A stretch of 64,000 bases of DNA. Origin: Bacteriovoracaceae bacterium (GTDB lineage Bacteria > Bdellovibrionota > Bacteriovoracia > Bacteriovoracales > Bacteriovoracaceae). Within the stretch, counting starts at the first letter, position 1. Each line of letters begins with the position of its first letter. Below are positions 61,421 through 64,000 of the stretch, piece by piece. The position numbers and the translations under genes were made by a program. Location: positions 62,001-126,000 of the forward strand of contig CANCFT010000003.1 of assembly GCA_947377285.1 (NCBI GenBank). Reading direction: 5' to 3'. The notes beneath the pieces are model-generated. The model made no database searches. It was given only the letters and a program-made list of their open reading frames with translations, and was not told the origin of the DNA.

Positions 61421-62536
61421 ATGATTGTTAAAATATCAGTTACAGATTTAAAAGAAACACTAAATAAAATATTAAGCGTTGTAGATAAAAAAAATACACG
61501 ATTAATTTTAAATTTTATTGAAATAAATGCTTTTAATAATAAAATTGAAATGACTGCAACAGATCTAGAAGTATCAGCAAAAGTAACAACCAACTGCCAT
61601 GTGGAAAACCCTGGTAAATTTTGTGTAAATGCCAAGAATATATTTGATATTGTAAAAGAACTTCCGGATAAAGAATTACTAATAGAATTATCTGAAGGAA
61701 CTAATAGTTTAAAACTAACTTGTGATAATATACATTTCACACTTTTAATTTATACAAGCGAGGAATTCCCACATCTACAATTTGGAGCAAGTGGAAATGA
61801 GTTCAGTCTGAACTCAAAACAGATATTAGAAATAATAAATAAAACATCACATGCAATTTCAAACGATGAAACAAGATTATTTTTAAATGGTATTTATCTA
61901 CAAGAAGTTGATGGTAAACTTAGATCAGTAGCAACTGATGGGTATAGATTATCATTAATAGAATCAGAAATTAACAATCATAAAATTGAAGCCCTAATAA
62001 ATGGAATTATTATTCCTAAAAAAGGAGTTCTTGAATTAAAAAAAATAGCTGAGACATACCCAGACCAAGAAATAAAAATATCTGTAGATGAATCATTTAT
62101 ATATCTTAATGCAAATAATAATTACCTATTAGCTATCAGACTTATTGCAAAAGAATATTTGAAATACCAAGCAGTAATTCCTAAAAAAACAACCTTTTTT
62201 GCTGATGTAGAAAGAAGCGCTTTTATCAATGCTGTTAGAAGAATTAAAATAATGGCAAACGAAAGATCTAATGGTGTAAAATTAATATTAAAAGAAAATG
62301 AAATGACAGTTGCTGCAAATCATCCGTCACTAGGTGAAGCACAAGAAAAAATTAATATTCATTATTCAGGAAAAGAATTTGAAATAGGTTTCAATGCTAA
62401 ATTCCTTATTGATACACTATCAATCTTCGGTGATGAAGAGATAAGAATTGAATTTAACAACGAGCTGAGTCCAGTTGCAATTAAATCATCTAAAAATCAA
62501 AATCATCTATGCATTGTTATGCCTTTAAAGCTCTAG
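61421..62536 (+). CDS. dnaN: DNA polymerase III beta subunit (sliding clamp)
   Basis: MIVKISVTDLKETLNKILSVVDKKNT..., SVATDGYRLS, C-terminal LCIVMPLKL; start at ATG 61421. Confidence 0.95.
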   Translation: MIVKISVTDLKETLNKILSVVDKKNTRLILNFIEINAFNNKIEMTATDLEVSAKVTTNCHVENPGKFCVNAKNIFDIVKELPDKELLIELSEGTNSLKLTCDNIHFTLLIYTSEEFPHLQFGASGNEFSLNSKQILEIINKTSHAISNDETRLFLNGIYLQEVDGKLRSVATDGYRLSLIESEINNHKIEALINGIIIPKKGVLELKKIAETYPDQEIKISVDESFIYLNANNNYLLAIRLIAKEYLKYQAVIPKKTTFFADVERSAFINAVRRIKIMANERSNGVKLILKENEMTVAANHPSLGEAQEKINIHYSGKEFEIGFNAKFLIDTLSIFGDEEIRIEFNNELSPVAIKSSKNQNHLCIVMPLKL

Positions 62537-63633
62537 TGAATAGTTATAAAATTACAAAACTACAAGTCACAAACTTCAGAAATTTAAACTCCGAGATCAT
62601 TACATTTAATAATGGTATTAATTGCATACTAGGTGAAAATGGAAATGGAAAAACAAATATACTAGAAGCAATCAATGTATTAAGTACAAAAAAATCATTT
62701 CGTAAAAATGCAAGTTTTCCACAATTTCTTAGTATTGATGGTGGAAAACCAGAAATAATATTTTCTTCAGTATTTGAAAATAATCTTAAAGAAAAAATCA
62801 GCTATACGTCAAAAATGACGAATGAGTCTGTCTTATGGTTTGTAGATGGAACACCAGTAAAAAAGAAATTAGATATTAAAATCGTTTTTATTAATCCATT
62901 TGATTCTTACGGATTTCATAACAATGCAAGTGATAGAAGAGAGTGGATTGATTATTTTTTATGTCAATTAGATGCAAATTATAAAAAAAGCTTAGCAAAA
63001 TACACAATTGCATTACGATTTAGAAATACACTTTTATCGAAAAAGCCTTCTAGGTTTAAAGAGCAAATACTGGCTTCAGATGCCGATTTTAGCATTTTAT
63101 CAATGTATTTAACTGCAAGAAGGTTAGAATTCTTAAAAGAGATAGAACCATTCATCGCAGATACTTTTCAAAAAATATTTTCAGAAATGCATAATCTGCA
63201 AATAAATTTAGATTCACGAATCATAAATTTATCGGCCATAAATGTGCAAAAAATTTATCTTAACAACCTAGAAATAGACTGCGAGAGAGGACATACAAGC
63301 TATGGACCTCATAAAGATGACTACGTGCTTCTTTTTGACGGATTAAATTCTTACGATTTCTGTTCCTTGGGCCAGCAAAAAATGAGTTATTTAAGCCTGT
63401 TATTTGCCTATATAGAGCTTTTTCGGTATAAATACATGTCTTACCCAATCGTGCTAATTGATGATGTCTCAGGAGAGCTAGATCAGCATCGATGGAGAAG
63501 ACTTGTTGAGTATTTAGAAAAACGAGAATTTCAAGTTTTGATAACTACTGCCAACGAGAAATTTAAGGAAGAATTAGATCGAATCAACGGAGCCAATAAA
63601 ATTCATATCAAGAATGGCTCAGTCATTTACTAA
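62536..63633 (+). CDS. recF: DNA replication and repair protein RecF
   Basis: ILGENGNGKTNILEAINVLS, SYGPHKDD, IVLIDDVSGELD; GTG start overlapping dnaN stop. Confidence 0.94.
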   Translation: MNSYKITKLQVTNFRNLNSEIITFNNGINCILGENGNGKTNILEAINVLSTKKSFRKNASFPQFLSIDGGKPEIIFSSVFENNLKEKISYTSKMTNESVLWFVDGTPVKKKLDIKIVFINPFDSYGFHNNASDRREWIDYFLCQLDANYKKSLAKYTIALRFRNTLLSKKPSRFKEQILASDADFSILSMYLTARRLEFLKEIEPFIADTFQKIFSEMHNLQINLDSRIINLSAINVQKIYLNNLEIDCERGHTSYGPHKDDYVLLFDGLNSYDFCSLGQQKMSYLSLLFAYIELFRYKYMSYPIVLIDDVSGELDQHRWRRLVEYLEKREFQVLITTANEKFKEELDRINGANKIHIKNGSVIY

Positions 63634-63691
63634 AACTTTTCGCACTTAAAAAAATGGAATTTTGCTTTTTGCTATATTGAGGAGTTTTATC

Positions 63692-64000
63692 TTGGAAGAA
63701 AATAACGAAGTTAAAGAAGCTGTTCGGGAACATGAATCTATTTCAAAAGTAACCACAGAGTATGGTTCAAACCAAATCAAAGTTTTAGAAGGCTTAGATG
63801 CCGTTAGAAAAAGACCTGGAATGTATATTGGTGATACTGGTATGCGCGGGCTCCATCATTGTGTCTATGAAATTGTAGATAATGCAGTTGATGAAGCACT
63901 AGCAGGTTATTGTACAAAAATAGATGTTATTATACATATCGACAATTCAGTCACCGTTATAGATAACGGTCGAGGGATACCAGTTGATATGCACCCTACT
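63692..64000 (+). CDS. gyrB: DNA gyrase subunit B, partial (3' end outside window)
   Basis: TTG start; [47 protein letters not shown]; absent from ORF track because it has no stop in window. Confidence 0.95.
   Translation, partial: MEENNEVKEAVREHESISKVTTEYGSNQIKVLEGLDAVRKRPGMYIGDTGMRGLHHCVYEIVDNAVDEALAGYCTKIDVIIHIDNSVTVIDNGRGIPVDMHPT

Noticed and set aside
61294-61740. 148-aa minus-strand ORF
   Set aside because: Antisense to dnaN and oriC, low-complexity AT-rich translation

Overview
This is a 64 kb window of AT-rich bacterial chromosome centred on a replication-origin neighbourhood. At the right end, yidD/rnpA/rpmH run leftward and dnaA-oriC-dnaN-recF-gyrB run rightward. Left of rpmH lies a long leftward run: yidC, mnmE, mnmG, rsmG, parA, parB, a bactofilin, and atpF'-F-H-A-G-D-C without the a and c subunits. 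The rest is mainly housekeeping: priA, galU, prs, pth, ychF, ligA, radA, glpK, hutH-U-I, def-fmt-rpe, lptF-like, PBP1-like, an SLT lytic transglycosylase, an Mrp ATPase and one tRNA-Gln(TTG). Between these are many exported or outer-membrane proteins without an obvious family. Gene order, low GC and the many envelope proteins suggest a Bdellovibrionota/Bacteriovoracales-type organism (inference only). I saw no CRISPR array, transposon, prophage or obvious defence island. The items most worth following up are: (1) a 27-bp in-frame minisatellite inside mnmE, inserted just after its G5 motif; (2) a near-perfect sigma-54 -24/-12 promoter upstream of an exported protein of unknown function, with an inverted repeat at an enhancer-like distance; (3) two identical 12-bp palindromes exactly 21 bp apart upstream of a large unknown exported protein; (4) two parS-like sites near parAB; (5) a G8 tract in the catalytic loop of a patatin-like gene; (6) a Kazal-type inhibitor lipoprotein; (7) a DnaA with an N-terminal extension and an altered Walker A. 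No clearly new multi-gene system is evident.
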